Origin: Ancylostoma caninum
Lineage: Eukaryota; Nematoda; Chromadorea; Rhabditida; Ancylostomatidae
NCBI GenBank assembly: GCA_037903475.1
Contig: JBAJFG010000290.1
Location: forward strand, 124,001-188,000
Length of the DNA: 64,000 bases
Reading direction: 5' to 3'
Shown: positions 23,301 to 34,654 of the stretch, piece by piece
Layout: each line of letters begins with the position of its first letter
Position numbering within the stretch: position 1 is the stretch's first letter
The notes under the pieces: model-generated
What the model was told of the DNA's origin: nothing
The model's database searches: none
What the model saw: only the letters and a program-made list of their open reading frames with translations
Program-made: the position numbers and the translations under genes

Positions 23301-24103
23301 AATTTGGAAGGAATTTCCCCTGAAAATATCTTGTAAAATCACAAAATGAAGAAATGATCATAAGATTGCATGACATTTTAACTTTCTTTGTTAGATGGTT
23401 AAGTAAACGTCTTTCACACAAGCTGGAATGGATGGACGGGCGGGTGGAAATAAAGGGCCTATTGGAAAAACTGGGATACGTTCCTAGATCTCTTCATCGA
23501 AGCATTGCGAACTGAAATGAAAGCTTGAATACGAAGCACATCACATGGGAAGGGCGGTTTTTGCGCGACGTGCGATTGGTCAATTCATTAAACTGGCCAA
23601 TCGCAGGGCTCAGTCGCTCTCGTGGCTATTTACACGAAATTGAAGTTTGCCTTTTTTTGCTAATAAGCCATAATTAATGGATTATTATATAAAACAGAAA
23701 AAAGGGGCGTGGCTTCTAGAAACTTCTATTTAGGCTAGTCGTGAATTCAGATCATGAGAACAGATATTGTAAAGCTTAATTCTTTTAAAGCTTAATTATT
23801 GTAAAGCAATCTTTAGGAAAAAAATGAAGTCAGAACTCTGCTCATTTGAAACATCTGTGGAAAAATTTGTAACTTTTTTTTCCTGAAAGGCATACCCTTG
23901 AATGAGGCTCGTCATGAATAAGTCCGCTGGTGCATAGATCGACCACGTCGGCAAGGTCGGACATTTTAGCCGGGATGAAGTCGAACGCTTGTGTTGGATC
24001 GACTTTTTGACTGTCTAAACGGAATTTCAATTCAACTCTTTTTTGTTTTCTAAAAGGTCAAACACTCACATAGTCGAATTTGAATCAGAGATCGACGTAT
24101 CAT
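20374..24103 (-). CDS. GNAT-family N-acetyltransferase, tandem copy A
   Basis: Six exons on the minus strand: 24103-24070, 24014-23896, 21652-21557, 20928-20814, 20763-20603, 20535-20374; 228 aa, phases consistent. Starts MIRRSLIQIRLYSQK, an arginine-rich stretch without acidic residues that could be a mitochondrial presequence (inference). Then FDFIPAKMSDLADVVDLC, typical of the GNAT first strand and helix, and the acetyl-CoA motif A YVVPQHQRKGIANHL (Q/RxxGxA pattern), ending KHGYTCISRPNYKLDMFDG and VMVFFKDLRK. It resembles nematode arylalkylamine-type N-acetyltransferases, but the substrate is not known. A GAATTCCAG acceptor lies 2 nt upstream of the ATG (trans-splice site). Intron 2 holds the composite foldback element 21986-23065. 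Confidence 0.88.
21986..23065. mobile_element. Composite foldback/tRNA-like element, one-armed copy
   Basis: TA then CAGTCGGGTCCGGCAGCC at the left, followed by a left arm that matches 25349-25960 in order, then the tRNA-like dimer in inverse orientation (about 22570-22960), then GCCTAAGCCTAAGCC and AGGGTTAGG. The inverted right arm seen in the other copies is missing. It lies in intron 2 of GNAT copy A. ORFs across it are translations of the repeat. Confidence 0.75.
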
Positions 24104-24105
24104 CC

Positions 24106-24113
24106 CTGGAATT
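24106..24113 (-). promoter_or_regulatory. Probable SL trans-splice acceptor of GNAT copy A
   Basis: Minus strand AATTCCAG, then GG, then ATG. Copy B has the same arrangement. Confidence 0.6.
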
Positions 24114-25348
24114 CTCAGTATTAATCGATGAGCATGTTTTGGGGAGCGCAAGAGTATAGAGGACTTGTGATGAAGTATAACAAAGAAATGAGTTGAGATT
24201 TCATGGGAAAAATAGCGGTTTCAACATTCAACAATGAATATTCATTCGAATATTCGCTCGAATCACCAGAAGAAAAAAATCGATTCGATGATTGAAGAGC
24301 TATGTAGTGTCGAGTGGTGGTTTGTTTGCTGATGACTACTGCCACTTGGTACATATAACTGTTCACATCGCTCATTGTTGACATGAGTATGAACGAGGCA
24401 GGGCTGACCACTAAGTAGACGGGGGGGGGGTTGAAGGAAACCGGGACTAGTGCGAGTTTTCGTGTTTTTTTTCTTGGGAGCTCAAAAAATTGCTGGAATT
24501 TTAGGACATGGCGCAATATTGAATTTGCTAGCAAGAATGCAGGCAACAAGCTAATGTCACATATATCTACATCCACATTTGGTCAAGATTTCGTTGATGG
24601 AGCGCGATAACTAAATTTGATGATCGGGCGTGGTACTACCTCTCTAAGAAGACTTGCTTTTAAGGAGGAATCTAAGAGGTTATTCCCCTTTTTTCTAATT
24701 CATGAATTGTGTATGAGGTTTTTCCAGGGGAATAATTTCCGGAATAGAGGATAGGAAGCATTGCAGGGTGTTACATGCACGCCAGATGCAAATGACATGC
24801 GCTCAGGAGCTCGCCTGAATGAGTTACTCATTATCACAATGGATATCTTAGTGTAGTAAGGTTAGGGTCGAATAATGCATTAGATACCAATCGATTTATT
24901 CAACATTCGAGAATTCGATTTCGAATAAGTCTATATTTTGGATGTTTGAAAGAAAGGGAGGCAATACATTTCTCCAGAACTGATAAGGAGGAGTATATGT
25001 CTATCCCTTTTTTGGACATTTGAATTCTTCGGATCAGGTCCTGAACAAATAATTAAATTAACTGGTTTATTCGATTTTACTTGGTCTCAAGTATACTTCA
25101 TAGTACAGCAGTATTTTCAATTAACTCAGGGAAACATCTACAGAAGTTTCTCCTTGAAAAGCAAGTGCGGTTTTCCTAAACTAGGTAAGACTAGGTAAGG
25201 CTGGGTGCTTTTGGAAAGAAAAGCGAACGAGCAACACATAGTGCTCAGAATGCTTAAGCGCTTTCCAGGTGGTAGTGCCGGAAATGATACATAAACAAGT
25301 AAATAAAGGACTGCCACACAACCGGATGCACCACAGGATGGAGAGCTA

Positions 25349-27064
25349 CAGTCGGATCCGGCCGCCACTGCAAATGGGCGCCGGCGGGCGCCGGCCGCCG
25401 CCACCCTCCGGCGCCCCGGTATTAATGAGCTACAAATCACTCGAGCTTGAGAGAAAGCGAACAAAAATATGTATAAGTTTAGTCCAGAGTAGACAGAGTG
25501 TGGATATGTTAAGGCTATAAAGCAGGGGACCATTTTCACAACTTTCACGTTTTTTCTTTTTGTGATTTTCATGGGGAAAGATTTCTGAATACACAATAAG
25601 CGAAGCCAACTCTTTCATTTTCTGCTATAGTACACTGCTTCGCGAATACAAAAATGGCCGTTATTCTTCTATAGATGGACACAGTACTTCAGTTATCCCA
25701 TCTGAATAATAAAGCTCATCCAATTCGGGATCCTCAGAAATAATTGAAATCCGTATAAATTGTTCCATATCCATTGCGAAGTAGTTCTACTGCTGTCATT
25801 TATCTTTCGTGGAGCAGTCCTTTACGGCGGAGTTACTCTCTCCCGGTTTCCCTCAACTTTGAAAAAGTGGTTTTTCACTATTACTTACACTATTACTATT
25901 ACTTACACTTACACTTATCGTAGTTTATCTTCGAAATTTATGCAAAACGTTGCCGGATGCCTTCCTGGACTACCCGAAGGAGATCACGGGGGACGTTCCA
26001 AGCAGTGAACCCCAAACACTGCGATACTTAACTCTGGATCTCCAACGGAGTGGAACCAGCGATAGGGACAGATTGCAATCTGCCACTCAAACCACTGAGC
26101 CATCCGGGCTACTTTTTATGTTGGAGTTTGTTAGATAACTGCAGCAGTCGTAGGCAGCATACTATATGTATTTGCAAAACGGGGGCACAGGGCAGGATTC
26201 GATCCCCTGACCACCACAACGTCGATCATTCGCTCAACCCACTGAGCTATGCGCGCACGCGATGCAACATACAAATAGTGTCCAATCTTACTTACACTTA
26301 CACTTATCGTAGTTTATCTTAGAAATTTAGGTGAAAAGGGAGTTGGGTGGGGCCACTCCTGTGAAGCCTAAGCCTAAGCCTTAAACCCATTCTTAAGCAT
26401 AGGGTTAGGAAGGCATCCGGCAACGTTTTGCATAAATTTCGAAGATAAACTACGATAAGTGTAATGTGTAAGTAATAGTAATAGTGTAAGTAATAGTAAT
26501 AGTGTAAGTAATAGTGAAAAACCACTTTTTCAAAGTTGAGGGAAACCGGGAGAGAGTAACTCCGCTGTAAAGGACTGCTCTACGAAAGATAAATGACAGC
26601 GGTAGAACTACTTTGCAATGGATATGGAACAATTTATACGGATTTCAATTATTTCTGAGGATCCCGAATTGGATGAGCTTTATTTTAATTTTATTTTATT
26701 TATTCAGATAGGATAACTGAAGTACTGTGTCCATCTATAGAAGAATAACGGCCCTTTTTGTATTCGCGAAGCAGTGTACTATAGCAGAAAATGGAAGAGT
26801 TGGCTTCGCTCATCGTGTATTCAGAAATCTTTCCCCATGAAAAACACAAAAATGAAAAAAAAAACGTGAAAGTTGTGAAAATGGTCCCCTGCTTTACAGC
26901 CTTAACATATCCACTGCACTCTGTCTACTATGGACTAAAATTGTATTTTTCTTCGCTTTCTCCCAAGCTCGAGTGATTTATAGCTCATTAATACCGGAGC
27001 GCCGGAGGGTGGCGGCGGCCGGCGCCCGCCGGCGCCCATTTGCAGTGGCTGCCGAACCCGACTA
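25349..27064. mobile_element. Complete 1.7-kb composite foldback element with tRNA-like core
   Basis: TA flanks; the left end CAGTCGGATCCGGCCGCC and right end GGCTGCCGAACCCGACTA are inverted. Arms of about 600-650 bp (25349-25960 and 26408-27064) are reverse complements throughout, including GGCGCCGGCGGGCGCC, ACTCGAGCTTG and ATTCGGGATCCTCAGAA. Between them lies the tRNA-like dimer (about 25900-26340, inverse orientation). TA duplication and CAGTC ends suggest mobilisation by a Tc1/mariner-type transposase; no transposase is encoded. Confidence 0.82.
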
Positions 27065-28640
27065 TACATATAGTACCGGACAGACCGTTACGTTCCAGAA
27101 AACTGCCACACTTTAATATTTGCCCAAAAACCCCGAAAGGAACATTATTCGGTTAGACGGATGGTCTGTACATCTAATGTCTAATATTTTTTCATTTATT
27201 CATGTATTCATTTATTTTTCATCTGTACTCGTTATACCACGCTAATGTATGGATACGATTTGATGAACGAAAGTACAATCCATAAAAAACATCGAAGCAA
27301 TGACAATAAGTAACTGTTTGAGGTAACCTAGTAATGTTAGATCAATACATATAACATAAATCAATAAGCAGAAATGAAAATTGTTGCATGTGTTGAAAGG
27401 ACGAGTTCCTTATGAAAGTACGCAACAAGACTTTTTTTCAATTCTTTATCAAGGCCACATGCACGTGATACCTCGGAAAAAGGTGATTTCATAAAATCCA
27501 TCTTAAAAACGACCATTTTGATTGCAAATTAAATTCTGGAAAAAAAGATCCATTGTGGAGCTGTTCACTAGGAAATTTCGGATAATTTAGCCAACCTGAC
27601 CTCTTAACCCAACTGCTGTAAGGAGATCTTAAGAGGTCGAATTTCTAGTCTGTAGACGAATAATCACTGATTTCACTATCCTAGCGAGAGTGAAATGATA
27701 AAGAACTGTCAACCCTACATCAGAAACTCGACTCCACGGAATATTTCTGGGGAAGAGGGCGTGGCTTAGCAACAAACTTCTGAACCTGGTTTGTTGAATG
27801 AGGAATTCATTACACCTTGAAAGAGTACTTAAGAAGATTGTTTGTTGATGCCGCAGCTGCGTCAGTTGGTCTTTTGGTCGAAGCAAATAACTCGTAGGTT
27901 AATGCTATTGCTGAGAAGCTGCAAGGGTGAAAATGTTGCATCTTCTGCTCGTAAACTGTTAATATTGTCGGAAAATAAAGAATACATACAATACAGAATA
28001 CAGAGCCTGTGAGAATGCTGTAGAGTGTCTGCATTCGATTGTTTCGAATTGTTCCTTAAAAGGCGCATTGGTCGCGAAATTCACGGAGACGTCATTCTGA
28101 TAATGAGAACCTGTTTTGAAGCAGAAAACAATGTTTTCGGCTTTTCACTCTCGACCCAGACGTCTGTGGTGTTTAACGATAAGGTGGTTTGAACAGATAC
28201 GAAGGGTAGTTCGACTGAACTTACCACTGGCCACATGCACTATTGACATTGAGGTTACAGATTACCCAAGGTAAACGTGTAGACACTACCCAAATTGTAC
28301 TTTCTGTAGTAGATGGACCAGTGTGGCTAACCATCACTTGAGTAGTGAAGGAAATTTTACCTTACTTATTAAGTGCTATGTCGCAAACTCATCGTGCTAA
28401 TATTGTTGCATAAATCCTAGCAAAAAAAGGCGTTATTAGATTCACAGCGGTGGCAAAATCATGTAGTTACTCTGCTAATTTCCGACGATTCTGTTTGCTT
28501 GGTTGGTCTTCAAAATATGGCAATCTTACCGCTGGTAGAGGATATAATACTCGATTCTCCAAGATCACCTAAACCTAGAGATAGTTCGGAGAGCATAGCT
28601 CTAGCATAGCATGGCTGCAACGGACTAAATGTAGACTCTA

Positions 28641-28971
28641 CAGTGCCGGTTAATTATTTTATTTCCACAAGAATACAAACCGCTCATCTGGGCCACCGCG
28701 CCGCATTGCACGCGCGACGCGACAGGCCAGCTGGGAGCTGAGCTTGTCGAGCGTTGCCAATATTTTATGTTTTCCGCCGTTTTTGGTATCTTCGCTTTCA
28801 TTCGGGAAGCTTGAATCAGCGTGCTACCAATCATAGCATAATGAAAACATCAGTGCCGGCAAAAAACCGACAACCATGGCGCCAAGGTGGTCTAACGCGC
28901 CGCGTGGGGGATGCGGCGCGGCAGACCTGATAGGCGTTATTATGTGATGCAAAAACGATTGACCGGCACTG
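28641..28971. mobile_element. MITE, CAGTGCCGG family
   Basis: Left end TA CAGTGCCGGTTAAT; right end ATTGACCGGCACTG. An internal CAGTGCCGGCAAAAAACC at about 28850 suggests two copies are nested or joined. GC-rich GGTGGTCTAACGCGCCGC-type arms inside. Confidence 0.65.
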
Positions 28972-29089
28972 CATGTACATATATTCGCACACCAAAATAA
29001 ATAACAGATTACAGAATAATATTACAGATTACATTGGGAAACATTTATACTGCTTGTTATTAGTAACTCAGAGCAAGTAGTCCAACAGA

Positions 29090-31836
29090 TCATTTCCGAA
29101 GGTCCTTGAAAAACACCATCACGCCGTCGTTGCCGTCGAACATGTCGAGTTTATAGTTCGGTCTACTGATGCAGGTGTAGCCGTGTTTCGTCAATAGCCT
29201 TTGATTTGCTAGTGATGTCGCCTCGGATACTAATCCATGGAAGCCTTGGTTCTGAAAGGCGTCAATTTATCGTTTTTACCATTTCAGAAATCCGGGAACA
29301 TTTCCGGGAATGTTTCACGTCTGTGATTCTTACTATTACTTGTACTAATATTGCCGACTGATTGTGACATACACATTTTTGCAAAGAGAACTCTCCCTGG
29401 GGGTGGCTGGGTAACAAATTACCCGGTACATTCACGAATGCAAACACAAGAAGCTCTGTGCTGAATAACTCCCACCCTCAGCTCCTGAAAGTCAAGTCCG
29501 AGGTGAATCAGATAATTAGCGATGCCTTTTCGTTGATGCTGTGGAACGACGAATGTGATTTCACGTCGAATCACTTTCTCCACGTAGGGATCCACCAGTT
29601 CCCAGAACGTTTTCTTTGATTCGTCCAGTATTTGCGCTAAAATTCTTCACATTTGTAGAAGTTGAGGAGAGAATTTATAGAAGAGAGAAATGATATTGAA
29701 AAAAATTGAAAAAAAAAACTGAAAAAAATGAAAAAAGAAAATAATTTATTGAAGAAAGAACTGACCGAATCGCAACGTTCCCTGCTCCGTAGGTCGAACG
29801 AGTGGTACGGGTTCAATGTCCAGAGCGTTGTCCCTGTGGCCCACGGATATCAGACGGAAGCCGATCATCTTATTTGTGCCCTAGCAATGGAGCTATAGTC
29901 CGTTTCAAAAGCGACGATAGTTGATTATTTGTCCCCATGATTTTTTTCTCGCCTGCCTCTCCGAATATGGCACTATTTCTCGCGTTCTCTCTTTCTCTAG
30001 TATCTTCACAACAACATTCCTCGGTGAAATACACTAAAACTATGCAGGAGGTGTCGTTGTTGCACACTTCAAAACGAGGCCGCGCCGCGCCATCTACCTA
30101 GGCGGCGCGGCAGGCCAATTGGCTGCACTGTGGTTGTCGGGATAATGTAACTGTTGGTAAGAGTGACCACTCATGAAGAAATTAGCTCCGAAAACCATAG
30201 GCAAAGCGGCAATCCTTCGCCCTCGACAATCACGGCGCTCAGCTGGTCTTCCGCGTTGCGTGGGTGGTGCAGCGCGGCTTCGTTTATTCAAGTGTGCAAT
30301 AACGACTGACGTTTTCTATAGTTATGGCACATTGCATTTGATAGTTAGATTGATAAGTGATTGAAAAATATCTGCTTACAATAAGTAAATATTTCATCAT
30401 CAAAAAGTCAGCAGTTGTTCATGGTTTACGGATAAAGTACGGCAAATCATCACTTCGCTTACCTTACCTCTAATCTCTTCCCTTTTGTTTTTTTTAAAGA
30501 TTTTTATGTACACAAATATTTGATTGTCAACAAAGATTTCTTGTGATACTTCCCAATGCTTGCTGAAGAATACTTACTTTCTCGTGTATCCGATATGAGT
30601 ACGGGTAATGCAGAGCCTTGGCGACGATATTCTCAAACACTCCTCTGGTGCCTTCTGCAGTGATACTGAGTGCCTAGAAACCTTATATGATTGCGTTTGA
30701 TAAAAGCATCTGATAGCAATTTCCCTGGGAAAGAGCGAGAGGAAAAGAGAAAGGTACTCTCAATTCTTAGAAAAAGCTTACGTAAAGGATGCGGTCGAAA
30801 TTCTGGTCTGTGGGGGGGGGTCGAAATTCTGGTCTGTAGCCCCCCCCCCCCTAACGTGCGACTCCCGTCTGCGACTGCGACTGTCATAGACGCATATCGG
30901 CAAGTAAACAAGAGGTTGTTGAATTTTTTAGACCTTTCAGAAACTGTAATAGTTTTGTGTTTTGAAGGATTGCTCGATTGCGGGACTGGAATTCAAGCAT
31001 TTGTTATTTTTTTCAATGATTTTTCTGCTCGGAAATACAATGCCGCCTTGAGCGGTCTCTTTGGGAATGCGTGCGTCTCACGCGCGACTGACGCATTCAA
31101 AATGTATCCATTTTTTATTTGAAGTCCACCCTAGTGAAGCGGTAGGTGGGAACGTTCGCAAATCTACCAGTGGTATTTGGCTTTATGTATGGTAAGGTCG
31201 GTGCGACCCAGCTCTGCTATTGGAGAGTTGGGCAAACTGGCAAAACGCAGGGGTCGGCTGCACCGTCCGTTCTAGATTTTACGCCATCCCACACTCGTTA
31301 CACCACAATAAGCGACTATGTCCGCTACCTCTGCCTCAGAAACAGCTCGGAGAAACCTACAAGGGTTATTTGGCGCACTAATCACGAGATCATACAAATT
31401 ATTTTGTACTGCAGTGTTCTCTTTCGTAGGCTAACGATAGGATTACTGTAGGAAATCATAAGAAAATATTACATTTGGTAGCGTACTTCAGTGAGACTCT
31501 TAATCATATCCATAATCGTGACACATCAAGTAACGCGGACAAAATAGGGATGGAATTTTTTTCTGAATTTCTAGGAAAAAGGGCGTCTACATTCTGCGGG
31601 GTTGTTTTTTCCAAAAACATAATTTCTACCTTTGAATGAGGTTCGGCTTGAATAAAACTTGTGGTGCACATATCGACCAAGTCCGGAAGATCACACATTT
31701 TTGCCGGAATGAAGTCGAACGCTTGTGTTGGATCCACTTTCTGACTGTCTAAATAAGTTCCAAGTAGTCTTTGTTCGTATGTTTAGCGATAAAAATACTC
31801 ACATAGTCGGACCTGGAGAAGTGATCGACGTATCAT
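29090..31836 (-). CDS. GNAT-family N-acetyltransferase, tandem copy B
   Basis: Six exons: 31836-31803, 31748-31630, 30673-30578, 29880-29766, 29636-29476, 29251-29090; all six match copy A exactly in length and phase, giving 228 aa. Starts MIRRSLLQVRLYSQK, has FVVPQHQRKGIANYLIHLGL as acetyl-CoA motif A and ends KHGYTCISRPNYKLDMFDG and VMVFFKDLRK. The last-exon DNA is close to copy A, with a central tract of more than 50 identical bases, while the middle exons differ at many residues (ALSITAEGTRGVFENIVAKA against ALKLTPQGSRALFEYIAAKA). Clearly a tandem duplicate; divergence in the middle may mean different acceptor substrates (inference). An AATTCCAG acceptor lies 2 nt before the ATG. Confidence 0.88.
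30084..30300. repeat. GC-rich hairpin repeat in intron of GNAT copy B
   Basis: Words such as GGCGGCGCGGCAGGCC and CTTCCGCGTTGCGTGGGTGG correspond to the interiors of the CAGTGCCGG MITEs (3615-3941, 46296-46610); terminal repeats are degraded. Confidence 0.45.
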
Positions 31837-31838
31837 TT

Positions 31839-31846
31839 CTGGAATT
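31839..31846 (-). promoter_or_regulatory. Probable SL trans-splice acceptor of GNAT copy B
   Basis: Minus strand AATTCCAG, then AA, then ATG at 31836. Confidence 0.6.
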
Positions 31847-32456
31847 CGCGAAATCGATCGATATGCATGGATAAAGTGGGCGCAAAAGTTTGGAGAACAG
31901 AAGGAAAAGTTCACAAGAAAAGACAGCAAGGCGGAATCTATGTCAACAATAGGGAATTGGTAATTCGAGAGTCATTCGCTAATCGAATGTTCTTCGAATA
32001 TTCGCGTCATTCACAGAAATCAATAACCGATGAACAAGAGTGGAATGCTGAATGGCTTGTTTATGACTGCAGACACTGGTGCAGAACATTGTTCAAGTTG
32101 TTGATTGTTGACACTCGAGTAGGAAAGGGGCGTAGCGGGCGGGTTCACTTTGTGACACAGATACGTGTTTTACATTGACCTTGAGTCAATTTCACTGATG
32201 AAACTCGATAGCTATGTAGGTATGGTTAAAGCAATGCGCCTACGCTCGCATTAGGTGGTACTTTTGATACCAATATAAGTTAATACTTATACTTTTATGT
32301 TTTAATTTAATCCACTTATAAACTTTTACATACTTTTGATCTAATTTATTGTCACTTTGGTGAAATGAACGATATTTTGCCTTCTGCCTACCATCCAGAT
32401 CTCCACGATAACTGGCGATAGGGTTGTTTGGAAAACGAAAGGACGATAGAACTTAC

Positions 32457-32539
32457 CCGGATCTTGGACGCTAGTGTTTTGGCAGTGCCTGGATGTTTGA
32501 TGGTGTCAATCACTTGTAGCTGAGATCGATAGAAGGCTA
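32457..32539 (-). other. Isolated exon-like segment
   Basis: Minus strand: TTCGCAG acceptor, 83 nt with a single open frame (27 codons, AFYRSQLQVIDTIKHPGTAK and following), then a GTAAGT donor. Composition and both splice signals look genuine, but I cannot join it to an upstream or downstream exon. It could be a leftover of a duplicated gene or an exon of a gene I failed to assemble. Confidence 0.35.
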
Positions 32540-32941
32540 CTGCGAACAAAATATATCTTGATATTCATATCAGTTTTGTAGAAATTGTATCTACACACGT
32601 GCCAAGCGCTTGAGCAAGACCGTTCAAAGATGAAATACCCAAATTGTCACCTGCATTTCTAGAAAAGTCCTCTGGTTATGGTCTGAGGAAAATTCACGTT
32701 TTTCTCACTCGTATAGCAACAGTATTTATTTGTTGTGTGGTAAAAACAATTAGGTATGCCACTTGTTTTGCAAATTTGAGAACCAGCGATGCGAAAACAG
32801 AATACCAGAACAAAAATAGAAAGCTCCTGTCGCGACTTCGTGCTACTCTTCTTCCATTCCATCGTAAAACGCCAGGTCGCCGCGCGCAATGGTCCAAAGC
32901 CCCGCACGCTCAAGTGAGGCTCCGCCCCCGCGCCGAAATCG

Positions 32942-32949
32942 TATAAATA
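32942..32949 (+). promoter_or_regulatory. TATA box (TATAAATA) in a GC-rich context
   Basis: TATAAATAG flanked by GCGCCGAAATCG and CCGGCGCGCG; an initiator-like TTCCATTC follows about 30 nt later. Position fits a transcript that includes the ORF at 33099-33582. Confidence 0.4.
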
Positions 32950-33098
32950 GCCGGCGCGCGTCCGGGCGGTTTCCATTCTGCATCGTGCACTCGTGGGGAG
33001 CGGTTACGAAGAAGTCCATAGATGTTGGTTGATGCTGGTTCACATGTGTCGCGTACCATCAAGCACATATCCGAGGATCGAGGAGAAGCAACGTCAAC

Positions 33099-33582
33099 AT
33101 GAGGTAACCCGGCGTCACCGTGGTCTGCGCGTAGTAATTGGGCTGGTTGGATCCTGTCCCATAGTGTTTGTTGTTGTTTAGTAGTGTCTGTTTTATGCGG
33201 GCTATGAATTTGGGCAATCCATGTGTTTGTGTTGTGTAGCAAGAAGACAGACGGGTGCCACGAAGACAGTGGCCACTATATTAACACAGTCATTATCTCA
33301 CGTATGTCGTTAACATCTACGGCAATGGTGGCAGCATGTAAGTCCGTCACACATGTGGAGTGCTATATTTGTGCAGTCAGGTGTCAGTGTTGGTACGTCT
33401 GCGGACGTACCGGGGCCATGTGGTATAACGGGTTGTGGTATAACGGACTCTTGCATTCAAACGCAAGCCAGATAAGGGCTATCAGTCTGGTTGAGGACAG
33501 ACTCAGACATTTAGCCGCCGTTTCCCTGTCGACCGTGAACACCGATGCCTGGTTCTGTGGTCTCCTAGAAAGCGGTTACTAA
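33099..33582 (+). CDS. Unassigned two-exon ORF, cysteine-rich, 115 aa (tentative)
   Basis: Model: ATGAG at 33099-33103, GTAACC donor, TGTGTAG acceptor, second exon 33240-33582; the join gives MSKKTDGCHEDSGHY and keeps frame to a stop at 33582. There is a cluster of cysteines (HVECYICAVRCQCWYVCGR). The stop overlaps the ATG of a further 87-codon ORF (33582-33845; TAATG). I do not recognise the family. A GC-rich promoter and overlapping ORFs could also indicate a retroelement fragment. The strong-looking GTAAGT at about 33339 would be an alternative donor. Confidence 0.28.
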
Positions 33583-34654
33583 TGGAGGAAACCGCGACAG
33601 CTCGCAACTGTAATGTAACAACAACTACATACAAAACAAATGTTACGGAACAAGGAATCAAAAACTGTCTCAGGAACAAGAGCAGAGGATATGGAAAGCC
33701 AGTGGGAAAAACGTGGATGAGACGTTTGTATAAGCAATTCAAAAAGTTAGCAGTACAAAGCTATTCAATTTTAGGAGTAAATGATCATCAATTACGCAAT
33801 ATCGAGGTTTCAATTTCGAGATGTGGTGAAACTAAATATTTTTGATTTTCTGACAGCAATGCAAGCTACGAATACTAGGACGTAAAGGACCTTTGAAAAT
33901 AATCACGACCCGAGAACGCAACTGGCAAGGGTATTTCCGGGCGATCGCCTGAGCGCAATTTATTGGACAGAGGCACCGTTCAGCCAGTACATCTCGCGAT
34001 CATTTTTATTTCTCGATGTAAATCTGTTATGTATGTCTACTGTGGTTTGATAGTAGGAGTGAATTCACACCAACATGTTGTATTTGTTGCCAAGAATAAA
34101 AATTTCGAAACCAACAACAGTGAACAATACTCATTTATTACATTCAACAGCAGCAGTACAAGTAAAAAATACTGATGGGACTCATTTCAGGTTAGAAACG
34201 AGTTACCGGTGACTGGTGCGGAGCTCCAGTGACGAGACAAGATGCGTAACAATACAAAATGTAAAGCATCTCACCGAAAATTGAATGAAGACAAAAATTG
34301 CTAAAAATCATGGACTATTCATTCCACATATGTGATCTTCTGTGAAAAAAAAAACCAAATAATCACTGTTTTTAGAGACACCTAAACTTCTTGCTTACTT
34401 GCTTCTGCTAACTCATTTGAGAGCAACAGATAACTAATACAACTAAATAACCAACTAAATAACAATTATATCAAGTGTAAAGCCAGCAAATTATGTACAA
34501 ACAGTTTGGATAATGAATTCAATAGGAATAAAGTGAATGCAGTTGAACTGGCAACAACAATAAGAACTGAGCAGAAATAGCAATTCCATGAAAAAAAAAG
34601 ATATTCGGATGGCCAGAAGCTCTGAGAGGATCACGCACGATGCCTGGATGCAAT

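Larger units (their letters stand above)
24104..29089. other. Repeat-rich spacer between the GNAT paralogues
   Basis: About 5 kb, a third of it the foldback element 25349-27064; the MITE 28641-28971 lies near the right. 24857-25095 resembles 40068-40312. 27100-28600 is AT-rich sequence without a recognisable gene; a minus-strand ORF near 27810-28034 with one hydrophobic stretch has no family signature. Confidence 0.5.
31837..34654. other. Spacer with an isolated exon-like segment and a TATA-driven ORF
   Basis: Between GNAT copy B and the multi-pass membrane gene. Apart from the entries at 32457-32539 and 32942-33582, it is AT-rich and I see nothing recognisable in 33850-34650. Confidence 0.45.

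Noticed and set aside
27810..28034. Minus-strand ORF resembling a cuticle collagen N-terminus
   Set aside because: Only a single hydrophobic stretch; no Gly-X-Y repeats in any frame downstream.
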